Origin: Phascolomyces articulosus
Lineage: Eukaryota; Mucoromycota; Mucoromycetes; Mucorales; Lichtheimiaceae
Direction of reading: 5' to 3'
NCBI GenBank assembly: GCA_025677815.1
Contig: JAIXMP010000019.1
Span: 248,001-312,000 of the forward strand
Length of the DNA stretch: 64,000 bases
Shown: piece after piece, positions 1-11,720 of the stretch
Position numbering within the stretch: position 1 is the first letter of the stretch
How the letters are laid out: every line of letters starts with the position of its first letter
The notes under the pieces: model-generated
Seen by the model: the letters and a program-made list of their open reading frames with translations, nothing else
What the model was told of the DNA's origin: nothing
Database searches by the model: none
Translations under genes and position numbers: made by a program

Positions 1-42
1 ATGAACAAGGAGCAACGTTCAATGGATGGACCAATTTGCAAC

Positions 43-532
43 AAGACCTAGACCACTGTTCTTTTTGTCTTCTCTGTCAATCTCAGACGCGGTTTCTTGT
101 ACGTGGTAAAATCTATCAAGTAAACTAATGGAGATTGATGCACCGAGATTTCGAGACTGTATTTGGGTTTTATTTCGGGTGTTTTATTTTTTCGTTATAA
201 GGCTCCGTTCCAGGTGGATAAATAATGGAAACTGAAGCGTGGCAGCCTAAGTTGTCGAGCAGCCTAGGGTGTCGAGTCAAATGAAAAAAATAAGAAAGAC
301 ATAGGCCACTGTTCTTTTGTCTTCTCTGTCATCTCAGACAGTTTCCTGTGAGTGGTAAAATCGATGAGGTAAACTCCTTGGAGATGATGCACCAAGATTT
401 CGAGACTGTATTTGTTTTTTTTTTCAGCTGCTTTTTTTTTCTTATAAGGCTCGTTCCTGGTGGATAAAAAATGGAAAAGAAAGCGTGGATACTTAATTGG
501 TGCCGAGTCAAATGAAAAAAACGAAAGCCGCA
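43..532. repeat. Tandem duplication, two diverged ~240-bp units
   Basis: Two copies lie head to tail, about 43-292 and 293-532. Shared blocks appear in the same order: the CCACTGTTCTTTT start, the TCTCAGAC block, the CGAGACTGTATTTG block, the CTTATAAGGCTC-like block and the GTCGAGTCAAATGAAAAAAA end. Copies differ by many substitutions and small indels, so the duplication is old. The minus strand of copy two is open for about 90 codons and similar short peptides can be read in copy one, but nothing recognisable is encoded. It may be a decayed repeat-element arm. Confidence 0.7.
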
Positions 533-1300
533 AGATGAGAGATGAAAATCAGGTCAGTATACTATAAAGATAAATATCGTGTTGGCTATAAATGGTAACA
601 GGAAAAGAGCTGATTTGCTAACTAATATATTAAATCTCTTATTGAGTAATTTTTTATGCCGAATGAAACGGGGTCTCAGTTGATCTACGGTTAGCAACCA
701 ATATATCGAGCGATTATACTTGTAGGTTTCTCTTTCTTCTTTACCACATTCTTTACATATTGAATTGTTATCTGTTCATCAGCTTATACTCTTTTGCAAA
801 TTTTCTAGTATGAAACCGAACGGATTCCGATTGTGCACCAGTGAAATCTTCTCTGGTTGATGCTAACGACTGCTGCAAAGATGACTACTCCTATTATGTA
901 TGGATCGAATGGCGTGGAACGAATTTTATTGTCTTATTATTCAAGTGAAGCGCGTATATGTTGATAATGTAAGTACAGTCTGGCTTTTATTGATCTGATC
1001 TTATGTACTGGTGGAAGTGATTCAATATATTTCCCGCTGTTTTCGATATATAATTATACTTACATTGTTATTGTTTATTGACATGCCGTTAAAAAATACC
1101 ATTGAATCTCTAACACCGTTCGACATTATATTATGTTATATTACAGGTCTTTCTTCTTTGCAAGCTTCTTCTATTACAGTTATGAAACACGATTGGTTCT
1201 TCCCTTGCCGTATAAAAAGCGAATTGAACTGTTTGGTGGAAGCATCTTTTCTTTTTTCTTCTCTGTGTCTTTTCTGAGGTTGGACGACGTTCTATGCTAG
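533..1300. other. Intergenic, no gene seen
   Basis: AT-rich DNA between the tandem duplication and the LTR-like block. One 88-codon plus-strand frame (1011-1277) has no recognisable domain and biased hydrophobic composition, so I do not call it. Confidence 0.4.
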
Positions 1301-1520
1301 TGTTGGGGGCCGACCGACTTCACTAGTTTACTGACCCCAACTTTGGTTAAGATTGGTCTGCTTGAAATTGGATGCAAGGTTTGCCGGCCGCGCTTGTATG
1401 CTGATTTCAGTAGTCGCACTTTTACCTCGAGGTTGAACAGAGCTCCTATCTGGAACTGTTGCCAAGTCGATACCAGGCAAAAAAGAAAACTTTTCTAGGA
1501 GGACTTTTTTGTCCCCAACA
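1301..1520. repeat. Possible solo LTR
   Basis: A 220-bp block begins TGTTGGGG and ends CCCCAACA, the short perfect terminal inverted repeat with TG..CA ends expected of an LTR. It is more GC-rich than its surroundings (for example GGCCGACCGAC and GCCGGCCGCGC). The flanking 5-mers are GCTAG and GCTTC, matching in only three positions, so a clean target-site duplication is absent or eroded. No primer-binding site or gag/pol coding follows, hence solo. The inverted ends could be chance. Confidence 0.4.
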
Positions 1521-2365
1521 GCTTCTTATACGCTTTCACCTAACAATTTGATTTGGTCAGCAAATAAGCAACAGCAACGCGATGATGGTAAAACGAAACG
1601 GCAATAACACTTTTACTGTTTGAATAAACTAATATTATTCTTATTTATTACTAATCGTATATAGATCGCATTCATCCTTTTGAAACGAGTGGTCTATCTT
1701 TTGCGTCCTCAAGTTCTTTGCGTCCTCATGTATTTCTCGTTCTCCAGGTCATTCAAGTCATTCACAATAGTATTCCTTTAGTCATTCACAATTGTATTCC
1801 TTTAGTCGTTCAATTTTTCCCTGTAAACAACAAAAACATTTGGGTCTTTTGACATAGTGCAGTTGGGCCAACCAACTGAGGGATAGGGTGGGTTTTCCTC
1901 GTTTTAATAAACATCAAACTTGAAAAAAAAACATGACTGTGTTGGTATTTTTTTTATATGTTTGAAATAATTAATTCAATTTAATAATGGCTGTTTGTAC
2001 TTGATCAACCTTATCGGGATGATTCCGAGTGCACGGGCCATGGTTATAAAGTTAAGATATTGGATGGTTCATCTTTATTCAAAAAGAAAACAGGGCTTAT
2101 TGGTTTGCACCTATGCTCTACAACAGTTCAGCTGTTGTGATGATTAATGTGCCTGTCGTAGTAAATCCTACGCCATCTTAAGAAAATAATCGTCTCTTTT
2201 TCTTTTGTGATAATAATAATGAAAATTGTATAGCTCAGTGTAATTTTCTTAGTCTTGTTATTTATTACTAATAATTGGAAGGTGGAAGAACAGAACAAAG
2301 AAACATGATCTTTTATTAATAACGTCAAAAGTATATTATATACAAGCATATGGGCATGGTATAAA
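1521..2365. other. Intergenic, with a 24-bp direct repeat
   Basis: No gene seen. At 1757-1804 a 24-bp unit starting GTCATTCACAAT occurs twice with one difference and the start of a third copy. The rest is AT-rich without coding signal. Confidence 0.4.
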
Positions 2366-2416
2366 AGAAAAAAAAAACACCGTGAAGGGGGGTTTTTCAC
2401 GGTGTTTTTTTTTTCT
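2366..2416. repeat. Perfect 21-bp inverted repeat (hairpin) with G-rich loop
   Basis: The arms at 2366-2386 and 2396-2416 are exact reverse complements: ten A/T bases plus a CACCGTGAA/TTCACGGTG core. They enclose a 9-base loop GGGGGGTTT. It looks like an intrinsic terminator but sits in eukaryotic DNA about 480 bp upstream of the next gene. It may be the fused ends of a foldback element or a structured RNA stem. Confidence 0.75.
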
Positions 2417-2900
2417 TATGCTTCATTATATTTTGATTGAGTTGCAAAAACACACACAAACAAAACACACAAGATTACGTAACAGCGATTTATCATTATT
2501 CTTTCGCATTCTTAATGGATTTATCATCTGAATAATATTTTATTATATATATATATATAAATGATATTGACTACTATGTGATCATCATTTTATTAAAAAA
2601 AACAATACGATAGCCGTAGTAGAAAGATTATTTATTTGATTAAATCATTGTGGGTCCTTCGTATATTGAAACGCCGACACCCATGATATCATTTAGACGC
2701 ACAAAAATAGGTACACACCACTCACCCTTTTCTTTCTTTTCGTACACACCGTTATTTTATATAACAGCTTACTGACTGTCCTTGTTGTACTTGACCTCCT
2801 CTGGAGTTGATTTTTTCTGTTGGAGGTCAGGAGCGTAGCAGCTTTGAACTTGTTTATTCTTGTTGCTAGGTTTTGTGTGAGCAACATTCAAAAGTCAAGT

Positions 2901-4905
2901 ATGACTGATCAAAGTGCTACTACAAGACTCAAAGGTAAAATAATACATCTCCTTTGTTAATTTTTTTAAAAAAAATATAACGACTAATAATATACCAGTG
3001 ATCCGTTCGTTTTTGAGTGGTATAAAACAGAATAAACCAGTCAATCTTCAGACTGTGATCAATGGCATGGAAACTGAAATCATTCAAAGTGCTCTTGCTG
3101 CTGATGTAGATTTTGATTATCAAGGTGTATGGGTCAAGAACTTTCGAACTTGTGCTAGTGAACTTGGAATACAATTGGTAAATGCAAAGATTGGCAATAA
3201 AATAACTTTGGCTGAATAAGAAAGACTAATGCTATTTGCATGATATGGTTAGGACAATATGAAGGTATCATGGAAATCTATTGAGAAAAAGCTGAATAAT
3301 GAACATCAAGGCAATACATCAGCACCAGCAGAATCGAGATCAACACCGGCACCAGTAGCATCCTCTACTTCTTCGTCCTCTTCTTCTACTTGCCCAGGTT
3401 TAAAAACCAAGCTTTCGAACATTGACCGCGAAAAGGTGTTGAAAGTGTATGATGCATTGTTACAAGAAGAAAGTACATGCTGGGTGCTGAAGGCAACCAA
3501 ACGACAAGCTATAATCGAAGAAAGGACACCGTGGTCAGTTGAAAGAAAAATGCGTGAATTTGTTGCAACTCTTACCTTCGTCCAGTAAGTATTGTTCATG
3601 GGGAATAAAATAAAAAAATAAAAAACGAAATGAGTCACTAATTCATTTTCAGTCCTAGTTTATCATTCATTCTTGACACGGATGATTTGAATTGGGTCGA
3701 TTATTTTAATAAGGAAGAGCTGAATGAACTCAAGAATAGTGGACAGCCTCTCCTTCGACGCGTACACCATGAACTTAAACCCAAGTTCGATCAGATTGAA
3801 AATTTGGTAAGCCTGTGTATGCAAACGGTAACACTACATGTGAATTTCAGTATTCTTAATTTATTTTGGTTATCGTCGTATAATATGTATATAGAAATCT
3901 GCTTTGGATGTTTATAATTATGGGCGACTCATTGATCATCATCCCATTGAACAACCTTTGCTTGCGTGGCTATCCCAAACGTTAATGCAAACGGCAACCT
4001 TTTTTATCCCTGGCGCGCGTACATCTACTCAAAATATGTTGGAAAGTGATAAACTGTATTATCTATGGGGTTTATTGAACACAATTCATCGTAATTCGGG
4101 CATTGAGGCATTGGGGTGAATATAAAATTTTATTTTGGATGAGGCTGGTAAAAACAAAAAAAAAATTGGATATTCAGTGTTGACAGAATTTTCATCTTTA
4201 TTTTATTATTTAAAGAAAAGAAAAATGTAGTACCTCTCATTCTAAAACCTTGAATTCAAAACGCAAACTATCTGCTGTTGATGAGATTGAACGTGAAAAG
4301 ATTGGTCGAAGACTTGATACAGTTTATATTGGCGGAGGCATTGAATTGGGTGGATTAGAGGCAGGTCCTGCAAAAGATAATACAAAAGAATTCGAGGACT
4401 CTATGTTGAAACTCCCGTTCGTTTTCAAGGACATGTTGAATGAAATCGTGAGCTGTCGTCCTTCACTCATACATAAGGCTCATGTTCTTGGTTACAACAT
4501 AAATGGTATGTATGCAAAACAATAATAATAATAGTAATAATAATACAAAACTGATGAGAATATATGCGCTAAAACAAATCAAATACGATAGGTGATGCTG
4601 TTCGTTTAATAGATGCGGATATTCCTGATGGTCATATTGTAAGGATTCGACGAACAAATGAACTCGAGTGTCCATCAGATAATGATGACTATGTTTTGAA
4701 GATCCTGTCACTGTTAGAACTAGCTTCATATGGAAAAGCCATTATCGATGACACTTATTCTTTATGCTGTCAAACCCGCGTCCCGCCATCGGCAACTGGT
4801 AATCCAAGTCCACTTCCTCTATCATTTTCTCCCAGTATTGATAACCAAGTTCAATCTTCGAACGCCTCTGGTTCTGCAAAAAAATCTCGTAAAAATACAA
4901 ATTAG
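2901..4905 (+). CDS. Uncharacterised 502-aa protein, seven exons
   Basis: I do not recognise this protein. Exons: 2901-2934, 2999-3177, 3253-3584, 3653-3806, 3895-4115, 4231-4505 and 4592-4905; joined they give 503 codons including the stop. The intron at 3178-3252 contains GACTAAT, a good branch site, and removes an in-frame stop at 3217. Visible features: a short Ser/Pro/Ala low-complexity stretch (about residues 80-100), then a charged globular region with K..LLQEES.W.LKATKRQAI..RTPWS, a segment with YGRLIDHHPIEQ, a KSKR-type basic patch followed by ERE, and a Ser/Pro-rich tail ending in SAKKSRKNTN. No signal peptide or membrane segment. The two basic patches hint at a nuclear protein, but that is inference. 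Real-gene status is strong because six introns keep the frame. Confidence 0.75.
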
Positions 4906-5665
4906 TTTCTTTCAGCATTCATTTCCTTCACCGCTAATCCACTTTATTTCTACACATCCAATACACCCACTACATGAAGTTCTGTGCATCATTTTCATTA
5001 TTAACCATTTTCTATGATCATCTACAGTTGTTCTATTATCATCATTAAGACCTTATCATTTTTACTATTTCATTTCCTCATCGTTGTCATTTCCTCATCA
5101 TTTTTTATCATCATCGTTTGTCTCATTACATTCTTTTATTTTTCCCCACATGAGTATATTGAAAAGATTAACAAAAACAACTGTTTGATATTATCACAAA
5201 GTACTCACAGTCTAATATACCCAAGTTTATAAATAAGCGTTTTCAATAAAAGATAATCCATGTCTTCTATTTTTTTTTTTTTTCGTTTGATAATCACTAT
5301 TTTACTTTCTGTTGGTAGCCAATAATGGATGATTTCCATTTTGACTTCTGGGACAAAAAATTATGTATATAAGCGTCATTGTAACGTTGTTGCCCTGGTT
5401 ACACCTAGATTTGCATGGCATGGCTCAACTTCAAGGTTTCGTAACTCAATTTCCCTCAGATAGCTCAATTTGAAAAATATGGCCCATTTCCAGTATCATA
5501 GCTCATTTTATTTTTATTTTTTTCCCTTTTTTTAACGTAAACCTGCAAAATGAAATGTCACAAAATATATAAAATAGAATAAACTATATATCCTCAGCAA
5601 CAAGCAAAAGTCTTTAAAGTTAATATATATTTTTTGCATTTTCAAGTTCCATATTTTTTATTTAT
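4906..5665. other. Intergenic, AT-rich
   Basis: 3' region of the seven-exon gene followed by AT-rich sequence. T-rich runs and AATAAA-like signals near 5245 fit a polyadenylation region. Open frames here are hydrophobic, low-complexity translations of T-rich DNA and are not called. Confidence 0.4.
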
Positions 5666-6269
5666 TTATAGATTGTATTCTATTATGCTGCGCTGAACCG
5701 CATGCGATGTATATGTGATCGTATACGATTCACTTCTTGAAGGTGGGAGACTTGATGGTAGTTGGGTGGAACCAGTATATGGTGATTTACTTGGAGCTGG
5801 AGATTGGCGTGGACTTGGAGCTGGTGATTGGTTTGGAATTGGTGAAGATGGTGGGAGAGAAGAGGAGGTGGTCCCACTTACTTCAGTACCCTGCGAACTT
5901 AATGCTTGAGCCTCCAACTCTAATTTGTAAAGTAGAAAATATAGTGAGTTGGTCTGTATATATAGAAGACACAAGTTATATAGATAGATGACTGTATATT
6001 TACCAAGCAATTCTGGTACATTATCAATGAACCATTGGTCATCCTCCCTCATTTCTTTTTCGAACTGTTTCTATATTTTTTGAAATTAAACATTAATTAT
6101 TAGTATTAACAAAGTGTATCTATATCTATATCTTAAAATGTACCAATCATAACACATTCAGAACTTATACTTCCAAACGTTTTCTTGCTCTCTTGCACTT
6201 ATTAGCAGCCTCAAGGTCATCTTTCAAAAAGAGAGGACCTGTATTGCTACCTCTGGTGGATCTTTTCAT
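5666..6269 (-). CDS. Small basic/coiled, proline-serine-rich protein (139 aa)
   Basis: Unrecognised. Reading on the minus strand: exon 1 6269-6171, exon 2 6070-6004, exon 3 5919-5666, with GT..AG introns and 140 codons in frame. Residues 1-33 are strongly basic (MKRSTRGSN..., KCKRARKRLEK), followed by a charged helix (KQFEKEMREDDQWF..NVPELLELEAQAL) and then a low-complexity tail rich in Pro, Ser and Gln with PAPSPRQSPAPSKSP-type repeats. The N-terminal part could be a bZIP-like or other coiled-coil fragment, but no leucine heptad is long enough to say so. The start at 6269 is the first methionine of this frame after an AG that could also be a splice acceptor, so an upstream exon is possible. 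Confidence 0.5.
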
Positions 6270-6924
6270 GCTGAATAGTAATAGGTGGAAGAGAGTAGGT
6301 ATAAAGAAAATATGATTGAATGTATGAATAGGTAGCAATTTTAAATTTGACTCTATTAATCCTGCCTTTATATACATTTTAAATGAAACTATCTTTTCTA
6401 TTATCTTCCAAATTACTTTGAATAGAAGCTTATTCTTTTTATCTATATTTGAATTGGATCGACAAAGCATAGGTGGCTTCTAAAAAATTAAAACTTCAGG
6501 CAAAGCATCTTATTGCTCATACTATGGTTTTATTCTTTACTTTGACGCTTATCACTTTACGTTTCAGATAAACTGTACATGAAACTTCTGTATTTGAGAA
6601 TTAGGGGAAAAAAAGTAACATCTACGTATCAATAAAGAAGAATTACTTGTTCTTTTCCATGGTGTATATTAATCCATGTTCTGGGTAACCCAGATAAATT
6701 GTAACTGAAATTTAATTATCATCCAATTTAAAATGGTCAACATGACATCTGCATATTTGAAAGAAAAAGATATAAATATAACAATAAAAAGAAACAATTT
6801 ACTATAATAATTATCTCATTTATCTTATTTCTATATCATTCAATTCACTACCAATTAATCTATATTTCCTATATAATACGCCGATTATTACCAATTATTT
6901 ATTTATTCTCATATATTCTTCATT
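6270..6924. other. Intergenic left flank of the Helitron remnant
   Basis: AT-rich; no gene seen. The 5' terminus of the Helitron should lie here, but I cannot place it: the expected TC start has no distinctive signature. Confidence 0.35.
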
Positions 6925-9909
6925 ATGTCTACCATCATTTGTCGCCATTGCCATCAAGCTAGTCATCAACGCATCACTCATCGAGATTGCTTAGCCAATT
7001 CAAAACGCCTCTCTACCCGTCTTCATAATGAAATGGAGTTAGATACTCCCCGTTGTTCAGCCTGTGATAACTTTGGCCATAGTCGTCGCTCCCATCTGAT
7101 TGCCCAATGAATCCTACCAATACCAGTCAGAATTACAATAACTATACTACCGCTACTGTAAGCATATATTCTTTCTTTAGCAAACAGTAATATATTATTT
7201 TGATATATAAATTTACATATTAACATCAAACATTTTTTAATAGCACAACATTGCACGAGGCAACAACACAATTCCTACTCTCCACTCTCTTAATTCTATG
7301 GATCACGAATGTAGTTACTGTAGTGCATTGATATTCACTCAAGAACGTGTATCTGCTTCGTCAATTCATAATCCATCATTTAATCTCTGTCGCCAAAAAG
7401 GTGATGTTCAACTCCATCCACCCCTCCCATTACCAACGCCATTGACGCACTTGCTTACTGCAACAGATCGACAAGCAATACATTTCCGTGAAAATATCCG
7501 CGCTTACAACAATGCTTTGACGTTTGTGTCTATTATGGGTGTCAACATAGACAATCCTGTTAAAAATTCTCAACGTGGTCCAAACCTTTATAACTTTTGA
7601 ATTCATGGCTCAGTATATCATCTTATTGATGGTTTATTGCTAATGAAGGAGAAACACCACTTTTTGCCCAAATCTATTTTCATGATTCTACTGATGAAGA
7701 CGTGGAGTTACAAGCACGTATTAGCAACACTCGTACCCATTTTCCATCAGTGTATATAGATCAAGGTGTTCTTGCCTGTCTACAGCGATTGATTCACCGA
7801 GTTAGTCACTTTGCCCATTAATTCAAAACTATGGCTACCAGAGCTCGAGATAATCCAATGCAAGAAGTAGAAATGCTTATCAGAGCCGAAAAGGTACCTG
7901 ATCCACGCCGTTATAATCGTCCTCTTGATTCAGAAGTGGGTATCCTTATTATTGATGGCAATGGTAGGCAACAGGCTACAAGTCGGGACATTGTATTAAA
8001 ACGACATCCGATATTCTAATTCATATTAGTGAAACACATCGGTATTATGATGCTCTCCATTATGTATTAATGTTTCCTGAAGGTTAGTAAATATAGTAAT
8101 AGAAAAAAATTAAACCAGACTTCAGCGAATTAATATTGTTAGCTGTTCATTTTTCACTGACATTTACTTTTTTAAAATTATGTTATATAGCTGATGAAGG
8201 TTGGATAATAAGAACTGCATCTGTTGATAATAAAAAACGCGTTACAGCTATGCAATTCTACAAGTATCGCTTGATGATTCGCTCAACTTCAACTGCCAAT
8301 GACCGACATAGATTTGGTAGATTTTTTCAGCAGTTTATAGTCGATATGTATGCTAAGATTGAATCAGCCAAAGTTGAGATCAGATCTATACAGATGCGTC
8401 CAGGATGTCGTCTTACTGGGTGATAATGGTATGACACAAGGTGGAAGAAGAAAGATCCTCCCATCTTCTTTTTATGGTGGACCACATCATTATACCCAAT
8501 CATACCTTGATGCGATGTCTCTGGTTTGGAGGTTCGAATATGTATATAATGCATTATATGATATTACATGTCAATACTGGTTATTTATTATCTAAATTAA
8601 AATTTAACTATTATTATTAGGCAAGTCATGTCTTTTCATTACAATGGCTACAAATCCAAAATGGAAAGAAATTCATGAAAATATCTTTCCGGGCCAGAGT
8701 TCCTCTGATCGTGCTGATGTTGTGGCAAGAGTTTTCCGCTTGAAATTAAAGGAATTGATGAAGGAATTAACCAAGAGACAAACACTTGGTAAAGTTGTGG
8801 CGCACATCCATACTATTGAATTTCAAAAACGCGGTCTCCCACACTGTCATATTCTTTTGATTTTATCTGCAGAAGATAAAATCTTGACCCAGGAGTAAGT
8901 CGATAGTATTGTTTCCGCCGAATTGCCGGACCGTGATCGCTATCCTGAAGCAAGAGCAATAGTTGAAGTTAATATGATGCACGGTCCGTGTGGGTCCAAT
9001 GTACCATGTCCTCCTTCCTGCACACAGAGTGGTCAATGCACTAAAGGATATCCCAAGTCCTTTTCTCCTGAAACAATCATTAATGATGATGACTATCCTA
9101 CCTATCGCAGAAGACCACCAAATTCTCCACATGACACTGTGACAAAAAATGGAGTTGTTCTTGATAACCAATCAGTTGTACCATATAATCTATATTTGAC
9201 CACTAAATATTCATGTCATATCAATGTAGAAATATGTACCTCCATTCAATCCATCAAGTATGTCTACAAGTATGTCTACAAGTATGTCTACAAGGGCCAA
9301 GACCGCGCATCATTAATGATATGAAGACGTGAACCAAGACAGCAAGATTCGAATGGTCAAGAAGATATTATTGATTATGATGAAATCTGCTCATATATTG
9401 ACACTCGATACATATCTCCATCTGAATCCTGCTGGCGGATATTTGGTTTTCCATTGCACAAGAAGTTCCCAAGTTATCAGCGATTGGCTGTACATCTACC
9501 TGGTGAGCAGTTGGTCACTTTTGATGAAGAAGAAGATCTGACTACCGTAGGCACACGTAATAATAGTATCACATTGCCTGTATGGTTTGAATATAATCAA
9601 GAAAACCAACATGGTCCGAACCGACATATTTTATACCCTGATTTCCCAGAATCATATGTCTATCATCCAAAAACACAAAAGTGGAAGATCTGTGAACGTG
9701 ATCATGGTGGTACTATTGGTCGAGTTTATGCAGTATCTTTTAAGGAGGTTGAAAAGTACTTTTTGCGTTTACTTCTTTATAATGTCCCTGGTGCACGAAG
9801 CTATCAAGATTTACGTACTATCGACCTAGGTGAACAAAATGAAGAAGTACTTCCAACATTTCAAGCTGCAGCCCATCGACGAGGGATTATAACAGGCCAA
9901 GAGGAATAG
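6925..9909 (+). pseudogene. Helitron Rep (HUH endonuclease) region, degenerate
   Basis: Fragments line up with a Helitron Rep. The N-terminal pieces carry CxxC and CxxH pairs (CRHCHQ, CSACDNFGH, CSYCSALI). The Helitron-like N domain is recognisable from RFFQQFIVDMYAKIE, LPSSFYGGPHHY, NPKWKEI and GQSSSDRADVVARVF. The HUH motif is preserved as HCH at 8842-8850 in the context FQKRGLPHCHILL. Downstream come GPCGSNVPCPPSC and CTKGYPKSF, then the catalytic KYxxKYxxKG motif near 9256-9297, which is expanded by one extra 12-bp unit. In-frame stops (for example 8896-8898) and repeated frame changes show it is dead. Known role of the family: nicking and joining DNA at the element ends. Confidence 0.85.
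9259..9294 (+). repeat. Three copies of a 12-bp unit inside the Rep tyrosine motif
   Basis: The unit TATGTCTACAAG is repeated exactly three times, encoding YVYK three times. Helitron Reps normally show two tyrosine units in KYxxKYxxKG, so one unit looks like a slippage expansion. Confidence 0.8.
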
Positions 9910-10071
9910 GAGGTGTATCTACAACAAGCTTCCTTATATGAAATGCCTTCCGCCTTACGTCCGTTATTTGCTATAATTCTTACTTATTGTCACCCTTCAT
10001 ATCCTTACTCTCTATGACAAGCGCATAAGGACATTCTTTCCGAGGATTTTCTTCATGCTGCACGTCTTGAA

Positions 10072-11720
10072 TTGGGAAATCCAAACTTGGATCCATCAGA
10101 TTATGTGTATGGTCAAGCACTCTTTGCAATAGAAGATATCATGGTGGAGCTATCTTCTTCGCTTACTCAATTTGATGGTTTTATTTTGCCAGAACAAGAT
10201 CCAAGAACCACTGATAATGATGATCAAGAAGCAGAGCCAGGGGTATTCCAATTGCATCGACGAATTGCAAGGAGCTTGAATTGGCATCTCCAACTCCACG
10301 CCATTTTAATGCTGATCAACAACAAATATACGATGCGGTTATTGCTTCATTATTAAAACCATTGAATGAACCAAAGATCCATTTCATTGATGGTCCCGGT
10401 GGTACTGGCAAGACTTACCTATTCAATGCAATTCTTGAATCTGTTCGTTGACAAGGAGATATTGCCCTAGCTGTTGATTCTAGCAGAACAGCATCACTTT
10501 TGTTAACAGGAGGAAGAACAAGTCATTCTGTACTTTGGATGTCTATGAGGATACAGTTTGTTCCTTTACTCCAAGATCAGATAAAGGAAAGCTACTGGTG
10601 GAGGCATTAATCATCATCTGGGATGAGGCATCAATGATCTCAAAAGATATCATCCATGCGTTTAACTGTAGTTTGCAAGACTTGATGTCAAAATCTAAAC
10701 GTGACCCTGCTTTAGCACATGTTCCATTTGGGGGTAAAATAGTTATCTTTTCTGGAGATTTTAGATAGGTAATTATTGTAAAAATTAATTTTAAAAAACC
10801 GTGGCACTCACATCTTTCATATATTATTTATTAGGTTTTACCTGTCATCCCTAATGGAACAAGGTCACAAATTACAAGTCAATGCTTAAATCAAGCAGAT
10901 TTTTTGGCCTCAAGTTGATAATTATAGGCTTCAAATAAATATGAGGGTTCAACAAGCAAGTAATGCTACTGATGCAGCTATATTGCGTGATTTTGCCTCA
11001 TAATTATTACGCATTGGTGATGATCGTGAACATATTATCTCTGGAACCGAAGATATGGTGCAAATTCCTGACAGTATGATATTACCAGGTTTCAATCTTC
11101 ATACTTTGATTCATGCTATCTTTAGTGATATGTTATCAACACCACCAACAATCCACCATTTATCAAGTTGCACAATCCTTACACCCAAGAATTAGATGTT
11201 GCAGAAATCAATGACTTGATAATTGATCAATTATTCCCTGGTGATGTTCACGAATTTATAAGTGCCGATTCTATGCCTAAACCTGAGGATCAACTTGCCT
11301 AACCACTTGAATTACTGAACGAGCTAAACCCATCTAGCTTACCTCCCCATAAACTGAAGCTGAAGCCAGGCTGTCCAGTAATGCTCCTCCGTAATCTGAG
11401 TCCCTCTCAAGGACTCTGCAATGGTACACTCTTGATTTTTAGGTCATTTCGACAGTATGTTATTGAAGCCGAGATTGCAACTGGTTCAAATGCTGGAGAT
11501 ACTGTTCTCATTCCACGAATAACTTTGAATTCCACAAAACCACAGTGCTCTATTGAGTTTCAACAACGCAGTTTCCTATTTGTTTGGCCTTTGCGATGAC
11601 TATCAACAAGACACAAGGTCAAACAATGGATCAAGTTGGTTTATATTCGCCAGAGCCTGTGTTTAACCATGGTTTGCTCTATGTATGTTCACATTTGCGC
11701 GTTATATACATATTCACAAT
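10072..11720 (+). pseudogene. Helitron Pif1-like helicase region, degenerate
   Basis: The Walker A motif DGPGGTGKTY lies at 10389-10418 and Walker B reads IIWDEASM at about 10611-10636. GKIVIFSGDFR (about 10733-10766) corresponds to the GGDFRQ motif, but a TAG replaces the glutamine. Later motifs are LKPGCPVMLLRNL (about 11355-11395) and, in another frame, [13 protein letters not shown] near 11590-11625. A stop interrupts right after the Walker A region (10450) and a TAA cuts the segment near 11301. The helicase would unwind DNA during rolling-circle transposition; this copy cannot encode it intact. Confidence 0.85.

Larger units (their letters stand above)
6925..11720 (+). mobile_element. 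Decayed autonomous Helitron (Rep/helicase)
   Basis: The whole interval is the remnant of one RepHel polyprotein, read in order on the plus strand but broken by stops and frame changes. Order: Cys/His-rich N-terminus (6925-7110, 7298-7600), Helitron-like N domain (8136-8895), HUH and tyrosine motifs of the rolling-circle Rep (8821-9320), linker (9329-9909), then a Pif1-type helicase with Walker A (10389-10415), Walker B (about 10614-10633) and C-terminal helicase motifs (11335-11690). This order is diagnostic of Helitrons, which transpose by rolling-circle replication. Ends are not defined with certainty; a palindrome at 12306-12329 followed by CTAG-T at 12361 is a candidate 3' end. Confidence 0.88.
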
